From contig NZ_JADCLL010000001.1 in NCBI RefSeq assembly GCF_015070375.1, forward strand, positions 1,056,501 through 1,120,500: a DNA stretch of 64,000 nucleotides. Direction: 5' to 3'. Both the position numbers and the translations under genes were made by a program. Within the stretch, counting starts at the first letter, position 1. Every line of letters begins with the position of its first letter. The notes below the pieces were generated by a model. The model did not search any database. It was not told where the DNA came from and was given only the letters and a program-made list of their open reading frames with translations. Shown here in pieces: positions 9,375 through 19,221 of the stretch. This DNA is from Nocardioides kribbensis. Its GTDB lineage: Bacteria; Actinomycetota; Actinomycetes; Propionibacteriales; Nocardioidaceae.

Positions 9375-9944
9375 CTACCGCTGCATCAGGGCGTCGAGGC
9401 CCACGGCGACGGCCGCGGCGACGCGGAAGTCGACGCGCTGGTCGGGCACGTGCACGGTGTACTTGTCGCGCACCGAGCCCTGGCGCTCCACGCCCAGCAG
9501 CGGCTGGCCGTCGGCGGTGGTGAAGTCGAAGTGGATCGGCAGGAAGGGGATGTCGGTGAAGCGGCGGATGAGCGCGATCGCCTGGCTGCGCTCCTGCCCC
9601 GTGCCGGCGTAGCCCGGGCCCTCGATCTGGAAGGTGGAGCGCATCAGGCTGGCGCCGAAGTCCTTCTTGAAGAAGCCGAGCGGCTGGCGGGCCTCGTCGA
9701 CGATGTCGTAGCCCGAGCCGAGGTCGATGCGCTTGCGGGCCTTGAAGCTGAAGACCGCCCGCGACTTCGAGGCGTCCTCGTAGAAGGTGACCTCCTCCTT
9801 GAAGGCCATCCGCTTCTGCTCCGCCAGCCCCATCAGCTGCCCGAAGGAGCCGTCGGGGCCGGCGGCGTAGAGCTCGTAGCGGTTCGTCGTCATGGCGAAC
9901 TTCTGCTTCACGAAGAAGGTGGGGAGGTACATGCCCGCGGTCAT
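9375..9944 (-). CDS. LURP-one-related / scramblase-like protein
   Basis: A 189-aa soluble protein with the Tubby-C-like fold of the LURP-one-related/phospholipid scramblase group: N-terminal FFVKQKFAMTTNRYELY, central FSFKARKRIDLGSGYDIVDE, and the short LGFFKKDFGASLMRSTF. No catalytic residues are known for this family, and bacterial members are uncharacterised. ATG 9944 is supported by a TAGGTT -10 located 7 nt upstream (leaderless). A downstream Met at residue 5 is an alternative. It heads a likely two-gene unit with the hydrolase. Confidence 0.75.
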   Translation of the reverse strand: MTAGMYLPTFFVKQKFAMTTNRYELYAAGPDGSFGQLMGLAEQKRMAFKEEVTFYEDASKSRAVFSFKARKRIDLGSGYDIVDEARQPLGFFKKDFGASLMRSTFQIEGPGYAGTGQERSQAIALIRRFTDIPFLPIHFDFTTADGQPLLGVERQGSVRDKYTVHVPDQRVDFRVAAAVAVGLDALMQR

Positions 9945-9962
9945 GCCCGGAAACCTAGCGGC

Positions 9963-11759
9963 TCACGCCTGCGCGAGGCGCCCGAGCTCCTCGTCGACCA
10001 CCGACGGGTCGAGCTTGGTGAAGATCGGCGAGGGCTTGGCCACCGGGGTGCCGACCGCGATCGGGTGGCGCCGCCAGGTCGGCACACCGGTGTAGTCGCC
10101 GGTGAGCACGGGGTAGCCCGCGCCTCCGTCGAGGTCCTCGGCCTCCTCCAGGCGCGGCATCGGGGCCACGGTGCCGGCGCCGCCGAGGGCCTTGTCGACC
10201 TCGTTGGCCGAGAACGGCAGGAAGGGGGCGAGCACGAGGTTGAGGTCGGCCACGCACTGCGCCACGACGTGGAGCACGGTGGCGAGGCGCTCGCGCTGCT
10301 CCTCGCCCTTCAGCTTCCACGGCTCGGTGTCGGAGACGTACTTGTTGACCTCGGCCACGGTGCGCATCGCCTCGCCGATGGCCTGCTTCTGGCGGTGCCG
10401 GCCGATGAGGTCGCCCACGACGCCGAAGGCGGCCTCCACCGAGTCGAGCAGGCGCTGGTCGGCCGGCTCCAGGGGCCCGGCCGCGGGCAGCTCGCCGAAG
10501 TTCTTCGCGATGAGGGTGGCGGTGCGGTTGACCAGGTTGCCCCACCCGGCGACGAGCTCGTCGTTGGTGCGGCGCACGAACTCCGACCAGGTGAAGTCGG
10601 AGTCCTGGTTCTCCGGCCCCGCGGCGGCGACGAAGTAGCGGAAGGCGTCGGGCTGGTAGCGGCTGAGCAGGTCGCGCACGTAGATGACCACGCGCTGGGA
10701 GGAGGAGAACTTGCGGCCCTCCATGGTGAGGAACTCCGAGCTCACCACCTCGGTGGGCAGGTTGAGCTCGCCGTACTCGCGCGGCTCGCCGCCCCTGCTC
10801 CCCTTGCCGGAGTAGGCCAGCAGCTCGGCGGGCCAGATCTGGCTGTGGAAGGTGATGTTGTCCTTGCCCATGAAGTAGTACGACAGCGCCTCCGGGTCGT
10901 TCCACCAGCGGCGCCAGGCCTCCGGGTCGCCGGTGCGCCGCGCCCACTCGATCGAGGCCGAGAGGTAGCCGATGACGGCGTCGAACCACACGTAGAGCTT
11001 CTTGGTGGGGTTGTCGCGCCAGCCCTTGAGGGGCACCGCGATGCCCCAGTCGATGTCGCGCGTCATGGCGCGGGGGCGGATCTCCTTGAGGATGTTCTGG
11101 CTGAAGCGGATGACGTTGGGCCGCCACAGGCCCGTGGCCTCGCGGCCGTCGAGCCACTCCCCCAGGGCCTCGGCCAGGGCCGGCAGGTCGAGGAAGAAGT
11201 GCTGGGTCTCCACGAACTCCGGGGTCTCGCCGTTGATCTTCGAGCGCGGGTCGACGAGGTCGTGGGGGTCGAGCTGGTTGCCGCAGGTGTCGCACTGGTC
11301 GCCGCGGGCCCCGCCGGCGCCGCAGATGGGGCAGGTGCCCTCGATGTAGCGGTCGGGCAGCGTGCGGCCGGTGGACGGCGAGATGGCGCCGTAGGTGGTC
11401 TGCTCGACGAAGTAGCCGTTGGCGTGCACGCCGAGGAAGAGCTCCTGCACCACCGCGTGGTGGTTGCGGGTGCTGGTGCGGGTGTAGAGGTCGTAGCTGA
11501 CGCCGAGGGCGCAGAGGTCCTCGGCGATCACGCGGTGGTTGCGGTCGGCGAGCTCCTGGGGGCTCACCCCGGCCTCGTCGGCGGCGATGAGGATCGGGGT
11601 GCCGTGCTCGTCGGTGCCGGAGACCATGAGCACGTCGTGGCCGGCCATCCGCATGTAGCGGGAGAAGACGTCGGAGGGCACGCCGAACCCGGCGACGTGG
11701 CCGATGTGGCGGGGGCCGTTGGCGTAGGGCCAGGCGACTGCGGACAGCACGGTGCTCAT
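9963..11759 (-). CDS. metG: Methionine--tRNA ligase
   Basis: Class Ia aminoacyl-tRNA synthetase charging initiator and elongator tRNA-Met. The 598-aa protein shows the HIGH-type motif PRHIGHVAG near residue 16, a zinc-binding insert with C-x2-C pairs (CPICG and CDTCG), and the KMSKS equivalent GRKFSSSQR. The KFSSS variant is normal for actinobacteria. An anticodon-binding helical domain follows ([10 protein letters not shown] lies before it), and the C-terminus has no EMAP/Trbp111-like domain. ATG 11759 lies 6 nt after a TAGGAT hexamer, so the transcript is probably leaderless. Confidence 0.97.
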   Translation of the reverse strand: MSTVLSAVAWPYANGPRHIGHVAGFGVPSDVFSRYMRMAGHDVLMVSGTDEHGTPILIAADEAGVSPQELADRNHRVIAEDLCALGVSYDLYTRTSTRNHHAVVQELFLGVHANGYFVEQTTYGAISPSTGRTLPDRYIEGTCPICGAGGARGDQCDTCGNQLDPHDLVDPRSKINGETPEFVETQHFFLDLPALAEALGEWLDGREATGLWRPNVIRFSQNILKEIRPRAMTRDIDWGIAVPLKGWRDNPTKKLYVWFDAVIGYLSASIEWARRTGDPEAWRRWWNDPEALSYYFMGKDNITFHSQIWPAELLAYSGKGSRGGEPREYGELNLPTEVVSSEFLTMEGRKFSSSQRVVIYVRDLLSRYQPDAFRYFVAAAGPENQDSDFTWSEFVRRTNDELVAGWGNLVNRTATLIAKNFGELPAAGPLEPADQRLLDSVEAAFGVVGDLIGRHRQKQAIGEAMRTVAEVNKYVSDTEPWKLKGEEQRERLATVLHVVAQCVADLNLVLAPFLPFSANEVDKALGGAGTVAPMPRLEEAEDLDGGAGYPVLTGDYTGVPTWRRHPIAVGTPVAKPSPIFTKLDPSVVDEELGRLAQA

Positions 11760-11765
11760 GGGGTG

Positions 11766-11771
11766 ATCCTA
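11766..11771 (-). promoter_or_regulatory. -10 element of metG (leaderless promoter)
   Basis: TAGGAT on the minus strand, 6 nt before ATG 11759. There is no Shine-Dalgarno sequence in the gap. Confidence 0.5.
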
Positions 11772-11778
11772 GGGAGCA

Positions 11779-11795
11779 CCCGGCCCGGGGCCGGG
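11779..11795 (-). terminator. Possible terminator of the PGRP amidase gene
   Basis: CCCGGCC-CGG-GGCCGGG forms a 7-bp stem with a 3-nt loop immediately downstream of the amidase stop codon. There is no U-tract, so confidence is modest. Confidence 0.4.
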
Positions 11796-11796
11796 G

Positions 11797-13158
11797 TCAG
11801 GCCCCGAGGGTGCCGTCCTTGAAGCGCGCGATCCGCTTGCGGGTGCGCTTGCGGATGAGCGGCAGCTGGGCGTAGAGGAGCGAGCCGGGGCAGGCGGTGT
11901 CGTTGGTGTCGCGGTGGCCGTCGATCACCGGGAGCTTCACCGTGGCGCCCGCGGAGTAGCGGTCGCTGCCGGTGGAGCGCACCGTGGCGGTGCCCGCGGG
12001 CTTGCGTCCGTGCATCTCCAGCTTCCAGGCCGCGACCCGCGTGACGGCGAAGACGACCGCCTTGGAGGGCCGCGCGGTCTCGAAGTTGCCGATGACCGAG
12101 ACGCCGGTGGAGGTGTCGTTGAAGCCCAGGGTGTGCGCCCCGCGCACGTTGCGGCCCGGGCCGCCGGCACGGCCGACCCAGATCCGGCCGAAGCGGTCGA
12201 CCAGGAAGTTGTAGCCGATGTCGGACCAGCCCAGCGACTTGGTGTGGTAGCGGTACATGCCGCGCAGCAGGGCCGGGGTCTCGGCCTTGGAGTAGTCGTT
12301 GGCGTTGACGGTGTGGTGCACGTGCACCTGCTGGAGCGTGGCGTTGCGCGTCGGCGTGCCGCTGCGCCAGGACTCGTCGGCGCCCCAGGTCTTGCGCGAG
12401 TAGAGCTTGGGCCACAGCGTGGCCGTGCTCGCCGCGGGCACCACGCCCGGGTCGTCGGCGGGGTCGTCGGCGGCGTCGTCGGCCCGCGCGGAGACGGTCG
12501 ACGAGACGGTCGCGGAGACGGTGGAGGCGCCGGAGGACCCGCCGGAGGCGGTCGCGGGCGGCTCGTCGGGCACGACGGTGGCGTCGGTCGGGCGACCGGC
12601 GGGGTCCAGCAGCACCAGGCGCAGGTCCTCGGGGCGGGGGCCGTCGACGGCCACCTCGACCCCGTCGCAACGGCCGACCCAGGTCACGTCGGTGGCGCGC
12701 AGCGAGCTGTCGCCCTCGACGCCGGCGTCGGGGCCGTCGGCCAGCGCGGGGGTCGAGCGCCAGGGGGCCCAGGCACCACCGCTGCGGGTCCGCACCCGCA
12801 GCACCGGGTCGCTGCCGCGCCAGGTGAGGCCCAGCATCGCGAACGACGTGGTCTCCAGCGGGCCGGTGCTCCAGGTCTCGGCGCCGGCGACGCGGCGTCC
12901 CGAGGGAGCGCCGCCACCGCCGTCGTCCTGCACGACGCGCCCCGAGGCGTCGACCGGGCGGAGCCGGCGGTCGTCGAGGGCGACCTCGAGCTCGCCGACG
13001 TCGGAGCCGTCGTCGGCCGAGAGCATGAGCCGTCCGTCCGGGGTGGTCGGCTCCTGGCCGGGGCCCCAGCGGGCGAGGGCGGCGATGGCCGGCACGGCCA
13101 CCACCCCCGCTCCGGCGGCGATGAGCAGCTTGCGTCGACCTGCATCAGCGTGAGACAT
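11797..13158 (-). CDS. Secreted N-acetylmuramoyl-L-alanine amidase (PGRP domain)
   Basis: Cell-wall amidase that cleaves the muramoyl-Ala bond. Of 453 aa, the N-terminus (AGRRKLLIAAGAGVVAVPAIAALA) looks like a Tat-type signal with RRK. About 230 variable residues follow, and the C-terminal third is a peptidoglycan-recognition/amidase_2 domain. Zinc ligands are visible as His in QVHVHHTV, His in DGHRDTND and Cys in TACPGSL. The substrate-groove segment GWSDIGYNFLVDRFGRIW matches the family. The start could be GTG 13161 or ATG 13158. The middle region (TVSATVSSTVSARADDAADDPADD) is low complexity, probably a linker. Confidence 0.9.
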   Translation of the reverse strand: MSHADAGRRKLLIAAGAGVVAVPAIAALARWGPGQEPTTPDGRLMLSADDGSDVGELEVALDDRRLRPVDASGRVVQDDGGGGAPSGRRVAGAETWSTGPLETTSFAMLGLTWRGSDPVLRVRTRSGGAWAPWRSTPALADGPDAGVEGDSSLRATDVTWVGRCDGVEVAVDGPRPEDLRLVLLDPAGRPTDATVVPDEPPATASGGSSGASTVSATVSSTVSARADDAADDPADDPGVVPAASTATLWPKLYSRKTWGADESWRSGTPTRNATLQQVHVHHTVNANDYSKAETPALLRGMYRYHTKSLGWSDIGYNFLVDRFGRIWVGRAGGPGRNVRGAHTLGFNDTSTGVSVIGNFETARPSKAVVFAVTRVAAWKLEMHGRKPAGTATVRSTGSDRYSAGATVKLPVIDGHRDTNDTACPGSLLYAQLPLIRKRTRKRIARFKDGTLGA

Positions 13159-13225
13159 CACGAAACATCATGCGTCACACGCGCACCACAGGTCGAGCCG
13201 ACAGGCCCAACGACCCGCCGGACGA

Positions 13226-13828
13226 TCAGCTGAAGTCGAGCTCCGCCGTCCGCGAGCGCTTCAGCTCGAAGAAGAAGGGGTAGGACGCCATCGCGACGGC
13301 GCCGTCCCAGATCTTCCCGGCCTCCTCGCCGCGCGGGATCGACGACAGGACGGGCCCGAAGAAGGCCGCGCCCTCGATCGCGATGGTCGGCGTGCCGACC
13401 TCGTCGCCGACCTGGTCCATGCCCAGGTGGTGCGAGGCCTTGACCGCCTCGTCGTAGCCGGCGTCGTCGAAGGCCTCGACCAGCTCGGCCGGCAGCCCGA
13501 CCTCGGCCAGGGCCTCGGAGACGACCTCCTTGCTGACGCCGCGCCCCTCGTTGTGGATCCGGGTGCCCATCGCGGTGTAGAGGGGCAGCAGCTGCTCGCG
13601 ACCGTGCGCCTGCTCCACCGCCGTCACGACGCGGACCGGGCCCCAGGCGTCCTTGAGGGCCTCGCGGTACTCCGCGGGGATGTCCTTGTCCTGGTTGAGG
13701 TAGCCCAGGCTCATCACGCGCCAGGTCACCTCGATGTCGCGCACCTGCTCCACCTCCAGGATCCAGCGCGAGGTGATCCAGGCGAAGGGGCACAGCGGGT
13801 CGAACCAGAAGTCAGCCTTGGTGGTCAT
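13226..13828 (-). CDS. DsbA-family protein, Rv2466c-like (mycothiol-linked)
   Basis: A 200-aa thioredoxin-fold oxidoreductase with strong similarity, from memory, to M. tuberculosis Rv2466c, a mycothiol-dependent reductase that activates nitro prodrugs. Shared segments are [50 protein letters not shown] and YPFFFELKR. The active site reads CPFA here instead of CPWC, so the second cysteine is replaced by Ala and the chemistry would be monothiol. The start is ATG 13828 (MTTKADFWF). It is encoded next to pepN, as in mycobacteria. Confidence 0.88.
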   Translation of the reverse strand: MTTKADFWFDPLCPFAWITSRWILEVEQVRDIEVTWRVMSLGYLNQDKDIPAEYREALKDAWGPVRVVTAVEQAHGREQLLPLYTAMGTRIHNEGRGVSKEVVSEALAEVGLPAELVEAFDDAGYDEAVKASHHLGMDQVGDEVGTPTIAIEGAAFFGPVLSSIPRGEEAGKIWDGAVAMASYPFFFELKRSRTAELDFS

Positions 13829-13886
13829 GACGGGGCAAGGCGCCGGGCGCCCGAAACATTCCGCCGCGCTGCGGCCGCGCGCGGGC

Positions 13887-15500
13887 TCAGCGCGTGACCC
13901 GCACGGCGTCGACCACGCGGCGCGCCTCGACGACGGGCGTGCCGGAGTAGAGGACACGGACCCGCTTGCGCCCCGCGCCGAGTCCCGTCAGCACCAGCCT
14001 GGCCCGCCCGGCGACCAGCCGCGCCGACTCCTCGTGGGTGCCGATCCTCACCGTCACCCGCCCGCCGGGCCGGGGCACGCCCGGGGCGGCCACGCGCACC
14101 GCGACGACCGCGCGGCGCGGGCCGCCGACCGGGTCGACGTCGACCCCGGGTCGGGTGGTGATGCGCGCGGGCGCCGGCAGGGTCAGGGTGCGCGGCTCGT
14201 AGCCGGGGCGGGTGACCCGGGCACGGACCGCCAGGGTGGCCCCGGCGTCGGCCGCACGCACGGCGTACGACGCGCCCTTGCCGCCGTCGATCGGGCGGCC
14301 GTCGCGCACCCAGGTGTAGGTGACGTCGGCGTCGCGCGGGGTGGTGGCGCCGCGCTCCACGCGCAGCCGCTCGCCGACCCGCGTGGTGCCGGTGACCGCG
14401 AAGGTCCCGTCGGTCCCGATCCGGCCGCGCTGCACCGTGGTCGGGTCGGCGGCCACCACCAGCGGGCGGTAGCCCTCGCGCACGGCCCGCACCTTGGCGG
14501 TGACCGTGCGACCGACCAGGCCGGGGCGCAGCTCGAGGCGCCCGGTGGTGGCGTCGGCGAGCGGCTTGCCGTCGGCGTACCACTGCACGGTCGTGGCGTC
14601 GGGGCGCGGGGAGAAGGAGCCGCGCACCGCGGCCAGGGTCTCCCCGACCCGCGGCGTGCCCGCCAGGTCGGGCGCGGAGGGGTTGGCGAGGATGCCGCGC
14701 CGCACCTTCATCGTCGACCCCGACCGCACGACACCGGTCTTGTAGCCGCGCTTCTTCGCGGTCACGCGCACGCTGAGCCGGTGGCCCAGCACCGCGGGGG
14801 TGGGGGTGAAGGTGCGCGAGGTGGCCCCGGCGATGGCCTTGCCGTCGCGCAGCCACTGCACGGCCACCGACGCCGCGGGCTTCCACGTGCCGGTCCGGGC
14901 GGTGAGCCGCTCCCCCACCCGTGCAGCCCCCTCGGTGTCGACGGGGGTGGTGGTCTCCACGGCCTTGTCGGCCAGGTGGATGAAGCCCGAGGGCCACCCG
15001 GTGCCCTTGGTCATGCGACGCCAGTGGAAGTCGCCGCCCCAGCTGTCCTCGGAGACCACGATCTCGGTGGCGGAGATGACCCGCTCGACGTAGGCCACGT
15101 GGCCGGCCGACCCGGCCCCGGGCACGTTGGCCTTCCACCACGCCACGGCGCCGACCATCGGGGTCTGGTCGGTGCGCCCGGCGAGGTGCTCGCCCCAGTA
15201 CTCCGCGTTGCCGCCGCCGACCCACGGCCGTGTGGTCGACATGCCGGCCTGCACCATCCGGTAGGCGACGTAGTTGGTGCAGTTGTGGCCGGAGTACATC
15301 TGCCACCACATCTTCTTGCCCTCGGTGCGGTAGCCGTGGTGGGAGTAGCCGGCGTCCTTGCACGCGGCGTAGCCGGTGCACAGGTACGTCGAGGCCGCCG
15401 CGGCCGGTGGCACCGAGACCGCGGGGAGCACGACCAGGGCCGCCGCGAGCGCGACGAACCCCACGAGGACGGGTCGGAGGTGGAGCAGCAGCCGAGTCAC
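13887..15500 (-). CDS. Secreted CHAP-domain protein with Ig-like repeats
   Basis: A 537-aa exported protein. A signal peptide ([26 protein letters not shown], cut after AAA) precedes a CHAP amidase/endopeptidase domain (about residues 45-170) with Cys in [11 protein letters not shown] and His in AGHVAYVER. About three tandem beta-sandwich repeats follow, with the pattern GxxRVGExLxA...VQWxRDGKxIxGAT...G.....RV.....GY, and then a divergent C-terminal domain. Probably cell-wall remodelling outside the membrane. The start is GTG 15500. It is divergent from pepN, with about 170 bp between them. Confidence 0.85.
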   Translation of the reverse strand: MTRLLLHLRPVLVGFVALAAALVVLPAVSVPPAAAASTYLCTGYAACKDAGYSHHGYRTEGKKMWWQMYSGHNCTNYVAYRMVQAGMSTTRPWVGGGNAEYWGEHLAGRTDQTPMVGAVAWWKANVPGAGSAGHVAYVERVISATEIVVSEDSWGGDFHWRRMTKGTGWPSGFIHLADKAVETTTPVDTEGAARVGERLTARTGTWKPAASVAVQWLRDGKAIAGATSRTFTPTPAVLGHRLSVRVTAKKRGYKTGVVRSGSTMKVRRGILANPSAPDLAGTPRVGETLAAVRGSFSPRPDATTVQWYADGKPLADATTGRLELRPGLVGRTVTAKVRAVREGYRPLVVAADPTTVQRGRIGTDGTFAVTGTTRVGERLRVERGATTPRDADVTYTWVRDGRPIDGGKGASYAVRAADAGATLAVRARVTRPGYEPRTLTLPAPARITTRPGVDVDPVGGPRRAVVAVRVAAPGVPRPGGRVTVRIGTHEESARLVAGRARLVLTGLGAGRKRVRVLYSGTPVVEARRVVDAVRVTR

Positions 15501-15670
15501 GGGGCGCTATGTAACACCACGTCAAGCACCGACACGCCGGTGCGTCACAAATTTTCACATTCGTCCCATGCGTCCCGGCGGCCTCTCAGGCCCCTCCCGC
15601 GTCGTGGTGGAGCACCCCGCGGCACGGTGCGATGCACGTCACCCCGCGCGCCGGTGGCAGGATGCGGCGC

Positions 15671-18214
15671 ATGCCTGGAACCAACCTGACCCGGGACGAG
15701 GCCGCCACCCGCGCCGCCCTCCTGGACGTCTCGTCGTACTCCGTCGACCTGGACCTCACGACGAGCGAGACCACCTTCGCCTCCACCACCACGATCGAGT
15801 TCACCTGCTCCGAGCCCGGTGCCGAGACCTTCGCCGACCTCGTCGACGCGACGGTGCACAGCATCACGCTCAACGGCGAGTCGCTCGACCCCGCGACGGC
15901 CTACGCCGACAGCCGCATCGCGCTCAGCGGGCTGGCGGCGACCAACACCCTCGTGGTGGTGGCCGACTGCACCTACTCGCGCACCGGCGAGGGCCTGCAC
16001 CGCTTCGTCGACCCCGTCGACGACCGGGTCTACCTCTACTCGCAGTTCGAGGTGCCCGACGCCCGCCGGGTCTTCACGACCTTCGAGCAACCCGACCTGA
16101 AGTCGGTCTTCACCTTCGTCGTGCGCGCTCCCGAGCAGTGGAAGGTCGTCTCCAACTCCCCCACGCCCGCCCCCACCGCCCTCGGCGACGGCACGGCGCG
16201 CTGGGAGTTCGAGCCCACCAAGCGCATGTCCACCTACATCACCGCGCTCGTGGCCGGTGAGTACCACGAGGTCCAGGACGTCTACCAGGGCAAGCACGGC
16301 GACATCCCGCTGGGCCACTACTGCCGCCAGTCGCTGGTCGAGCACCTCGACCGCGAGGAGCTGGTGAAGCTGACCAAGCAGGGCTTCGAGTTCTTCGAGG
16401 AGGCCTTCGACTTCCCCTACCCCTTCGGCAAGTACGACCAGCTCTACGTGCCGGAGTACAACATGGGCGCGATGGAGAACGCCGGCTGCGTGACGCTGCG
16501 CGACGAGTACCTCCCCCGCAGCCGCCAGCCGCGCTCGTTCTACGAGTTCCGCTGCTCGGTGATCCTGCACGAGATGGCCCACATGTGGTTCGGCGACCTC
16601 GTGACCATGAAGTGGTGGGACGACCTCTGGCTCAACGAGTCCTTCGCGGAGTGGGCCTGCTACCACGCCGAGGTCGAGGCCACCGAGTACACCGACTCCT
16701 GGACCGGCTTCGCCAACGCGCGCAAGCAGACCGGCTACCGCCAGGACCAGATGCCCTCGACCCACCCGATCGCGGCCGACAACGTCGACCTGCAGGCCGT
16801 CGAGGTCAACTTCGACATGATCACCTACGCCAAGGGCGCCTCGGTGCTCAAGCAGCTGGTGGCCTGGGTCGGGCTCGACGACTTCATGGCCGGTCTGCGG
16901 CAGTACTTCAAGGACCACGCCTACGGCAACTCCGAGTTCAAGGACCTGCTCGCCGCGCTCGAGAAGGCCTCGGGTCGCGAGCTGGCGGGCTGGGCCAAGG
17001 AGTGGCTGCAGACCGCGGGCGTCAACACGCTGACCCCCGAGTTCGCGCTCGACGGCGAGGGCGCCTACACCCGCCTGGCCGTGCGCCAGAGCGCCCACCC
17101 CGACTGGCCCACCCTGCGCCGCCACCGCCTCGGCATCGGCCTCTACGACGACCGCGACGGTCGCCTGGTGCTGCGCCGCACCGTCGAGGTCGACGTCGAG
17201 GGCGAGCTCACCGAGATCCCCGAGCTCGTCGGCGAGACCCAGCCCGACCTGCTGCTGCTCAACGACGGCGACCTCACCTACGCCAAGATCCGCCTCGACG
17301 AGCGCTCCCTGGCCACCGTGGTCGACGGGCTCTCCAAGCTCGACGACTCCCTGGCCCGTGCGCTGGTGTGGGGCGCGACCTGGGACATGACGCGCGACGC
17401 CGAGATGGCCGCGCGCGACTTCGTGACCCTGGTCCTGGCCAACATCGGCGCCGAGACCGACGCCTGGGGCGTCAGCCGGATCCCGACCTACGCCGCCCAG
17501 GCCGTGTCGACCTTCTCCGCCCCCGAGCACCGCGACGAGCTGCGCTCGCGCTGGGAGTCGGGCCTGCGCGAGCTGGTGCTGGCCGCCGAGCCCGGCAGCG
17601 ACGCCCAGCTCACCTTCGCCCGCTCCTACGCCGCCGCGGCCCGCTCCGAGCAGGCCGTCGGTGACGTCGAGGCCCTGCTCGACGGCGGCCTGGAGATCGA
17701 CGGTCTCGCCGTCGACCAGGACCTGCGCTGGTCGCTGGTCACCTCGCTGGCCGCCTCCGGCAACGCCGGGGAGCGCATCGAGGCCGAGCTCGAGCGGGAC
17801 CGCACGATCTCCGGCCAGGAGCACGCCGCCGCCGCCCGGGCCGCCCGGCCCACCGCGGAGGCCAAGGCCGAGGCCTGGGAGGTCGCGATGGTCTCCACCG
17901 AGACCCCCAACGAGACGCAGCGCTCGGTGGCCATGTCGTTCCAGCGCTCGGGCCAGGACGACGTGCTCGCGCCCTACGTCGAGCGCTACCTCGCCGCCGC
18001 CGACGACGTGTGGGACCGCCTGGGCAACAAGCGCGCGTCGACCGCGCTCGAGGCGATGTTCCCCCGCCAGCTGGCCAGCCAGGAGCTGCTCGACCGGGCC
18101 GACGCCTGGCTCGCGCGCACCCCGGCTCCCCCGGCCGCCAAGCGCTACGTCGCCGAGGGCCGCGCCGACGTCGCCCGCGCCCTCGCCGCCCAGGAGCGCG
18201 ACGCCCGGGGCTGA
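15671..18214 (+). CDS. pepN: Aminopeptidase N (M1 family zinc metallopeptidase)
   Basis: Cytoplasmic M1 aminopeptidase removing N-terminal residues from peptides, likely including products of the Clp system. The 847-aa length is typical of the actinobacterial form. The exopeptidase motif GAMEN is at 266-270 and the zinc motif HEMAH at 300-304, with the third ligand Glu323 in NESFAEWA. A C-terminal ERAP1-like helical domain occupies roughly residues 480-847. ATG 15671 (MPGTNLTRDEA) is the conserved start; upstream in-frame codons exist but are less likely. A strong terminator follows. Confidence 0.97.
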   Translation: MPGTNLTRDEAATRAALLDVSSYSVDLDLTTSETTFASTTTIEFTCSEPGAETFADLVDATVHSITLNGESLDPATAYADSRIALSGLAATNTLVVVADCTYSRTGEGLHRFVDPVDDRVYLYSQFEVPDARRVFTTFEQPDLKSVFTFVVRAPEQWKVVSNSPTPAPTALGDGTARWEFEPTKRMSTYITALVAGEYHEVQDVYQGKHGDIPLGHYCRQSLVEHLDREELVKLTKQGFEFFEEAFDFPYPFGKYDQLYVPEYNMGAMENAGCVTLRDEYLPRSRQPRSFYEFRCSVILHEMAHMWFGDLVTMKWWDDLWLNESFAEWACYHAEVEATEYTDSWTGFANARKQTGYRQDQMPSTHPIAADNVDLQAVEVNFDMITYAKGASVLKQLVAWVGLDDFMAGLRQYFKDHAYGNSEFKDLLAALEKASGRELAGWAKEWLQTAGVNTLTPEFALDGEGAYTRLAVRQSAHPDWPTLRRHRLGIGLYDDRDGRLVLRRTVEVDVEGELTEIPELVGETQPDLLLLNDGDLTYAKIRLDERSLATVVDGLSKLDDSLARALVWGATWDMTRDAEMAARDFVTLVLANIGAETDAWGVSRIPTYAAQAVSTFSAPEHRDELRSRWESGLRELVLAAEPGSDAQLTFARSYAAAARSEQAVGDVEALLDGGLEIDGLAVDQDLRWSLVTSLAASGNAGERIEAELERDRTISGQEHAAAARAARPTAEAKAEAWEVAMVSTETPNETQRSVAMSFQRSGQDDVLAPYVERYLAAADDVWDRLGNKRASTALEAMFPRQLASQELLDRADAWLARTPAPPAAKRYVAEGRADVARALAAQERDARG

Positions 18215-18228
18215 CCCCCGGCCAGCGT

Positions 18229-18267
18229 GCAGAAGGCCCCCACCGCGTCGCGGTGGGGGCCTTCTGC
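18229..18267. terminator. Terminator between pepN and the DUF5130 gene
   Basis: A near-perfect 19-bp inverted repeat (GCAGAAGGCCCCCACCGCG and complement) follows the pepN stop. It sits between pepN and the convergent DUF5130 gene, so it can serve both. Confidence 0.85.
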
Positions 18268-18315
18268 GTGCTCAGGTGCTGCTCGAGCCGTGCTCGAGCC
18301 GTGCTGGAGCGGCGC

Positions 18316-18711
18316 TCAGGCGCCGGCGTGCAGCGTGTTCTGCGGGCGGGCGTAGTCGGCGAGCATCCGGATGCCGGCGCGCAGACCGCCCACGAGGTCG
18401 CCGGTGGCGAAGTCGGCCTGCATGTGCAGGGCCACCAGCTCGACCTGCTTGTCCGACAGCGTGCGGCGCACGTAGCCGCCGGTGACGATCTCCAGCACGC
18501 GCAGCGTCGGGTCGACCATGATCAGCACGCTGCGCGAGGGGGCGACCAGGGAGTTGTGCAGCCGCGTGGCGAAGGCCCGCGACTCGCCCTCGACGTTGCC
18601 GACGAAGACCGAGAACTCGACCCTGCTCAGCTCCTCGGCACGACGCACGGCCTCGTCGAGCGCCGCGCGCTCGGCGTGGGAGAACGGGTCACCAGCGGGC
18701 ACGTGCGCCAC
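18316..18711 (-). CDS. DUF5130 domain protein (TPM-like)
   Basis: A 131-aa protein of the actinobacterial DUF5130 family, related to the TPM fold. Seen here: FSHAERAALDEAVRRAEELSRVEFSVFVGNVEG, then a hydrophobic strand SVLIMVDPTLRVLEIVTGGYVRR, and a C-terminal helix. There is no signal peptide. The function is unknown. The start is GTG 18711 or GTG 18702; the longer form overlaps the preceding membrane-protein gene by 23 nt. Position beside pepN matches the mycobacterial gene I recall as Rv2468c. Confidence 0.75.
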   Translation of the reverse strand: MAHVPAGDPFSHAERAALDEAVRRAEELSRVEFSVFVGNVEGESRAFATRLHNSLVAPSRSVLIMVDPTLRVLEIVTGGYVRRTLSDKQVELVALHMQADFATGDLVGGLRAGIRMLADYARPQNTLHAGA

Positions 18712-19054
18712 CGGCCTGCGACTCGTCGGTGTCGGGGGCGGCCAGCTCGGCGGTGGTCTTGCGGGGACCGCCGATCCACTGGTTCTGCACCGGCGGGGCC
18801 CCCGGGGCGATCCGCTCGCCCCGCACCAGCGGCGGCACGTAGATCATCGCCACGAGGGCGATCAGCATGAGGAGCGGGATGCCGCCGAGCACGAGGATCG
18901 CGTGCAGCGGGTCGACCGCGTCGGGGTCGGACCAGCCGACCGGCACGTCGGCGGAGGCCGGGCCGGCCAGGGCCACGCCCCCGAGCACACCGACGAGGGC
19001 GGTCGTGCCGACCACGGCGGACCGACGGAGCAGGGCGGCGAGGTGATGCGTCAC
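18689..19054 (-). CDS. Small predicted secreted/membrane protein
   Basis: With GTG 19054 as start this is 121 aa. A signal-like N-terminus (LLRRSAVVGTTALVGVLGGVALAGPASA) is followed by a short exposed segment, a transmembrane helix (AILVLGGIPLLMLIALVAMIYVPPLV) and a cytoplasmic tail. I do not recognise a named family. It overlaps the DUF5130 gene by 23 nt, implying coupled translation. A longer frame up to 19114 exists but adds only low-complexity Ser/Arg. Confidence 0.65.
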   Translation of the reverse strand: MTHHLAALLRRSAVVGTTALVGVLGGVALAGPASADVPVGWSDPDAVDPLHAILVLGGIPLLMLIALVAMIYVPPLVRGERIAPGAPPVQNQWIGGPRKTTAELAAPDTDESQAGGARARW

Positions 19055-19221
19055 ACCACGAGGATATCGGCTCGCCGACGCCGACCCGGACGCGGACCGG
19101 GTCGACTGGGTCACATCCGCCGGCGGCGCGGGCCGCAGGCACGGCGTACGGGTGGGTGGGGTGGTGACGAGCCCCCTCCGCCGGGTCGAGGACTCCCGGT
19201 GACGTGTGTTTACTGGGCGCC

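Noticed and set aside
15501..15670. Regulatory RNA (c-di-AMP riboswitch type) upstream of the CHAP gene
   Set aside because: Cell-wall hydrolase genes often have one, but I could not find the conserved core in the ~170-bp gap.
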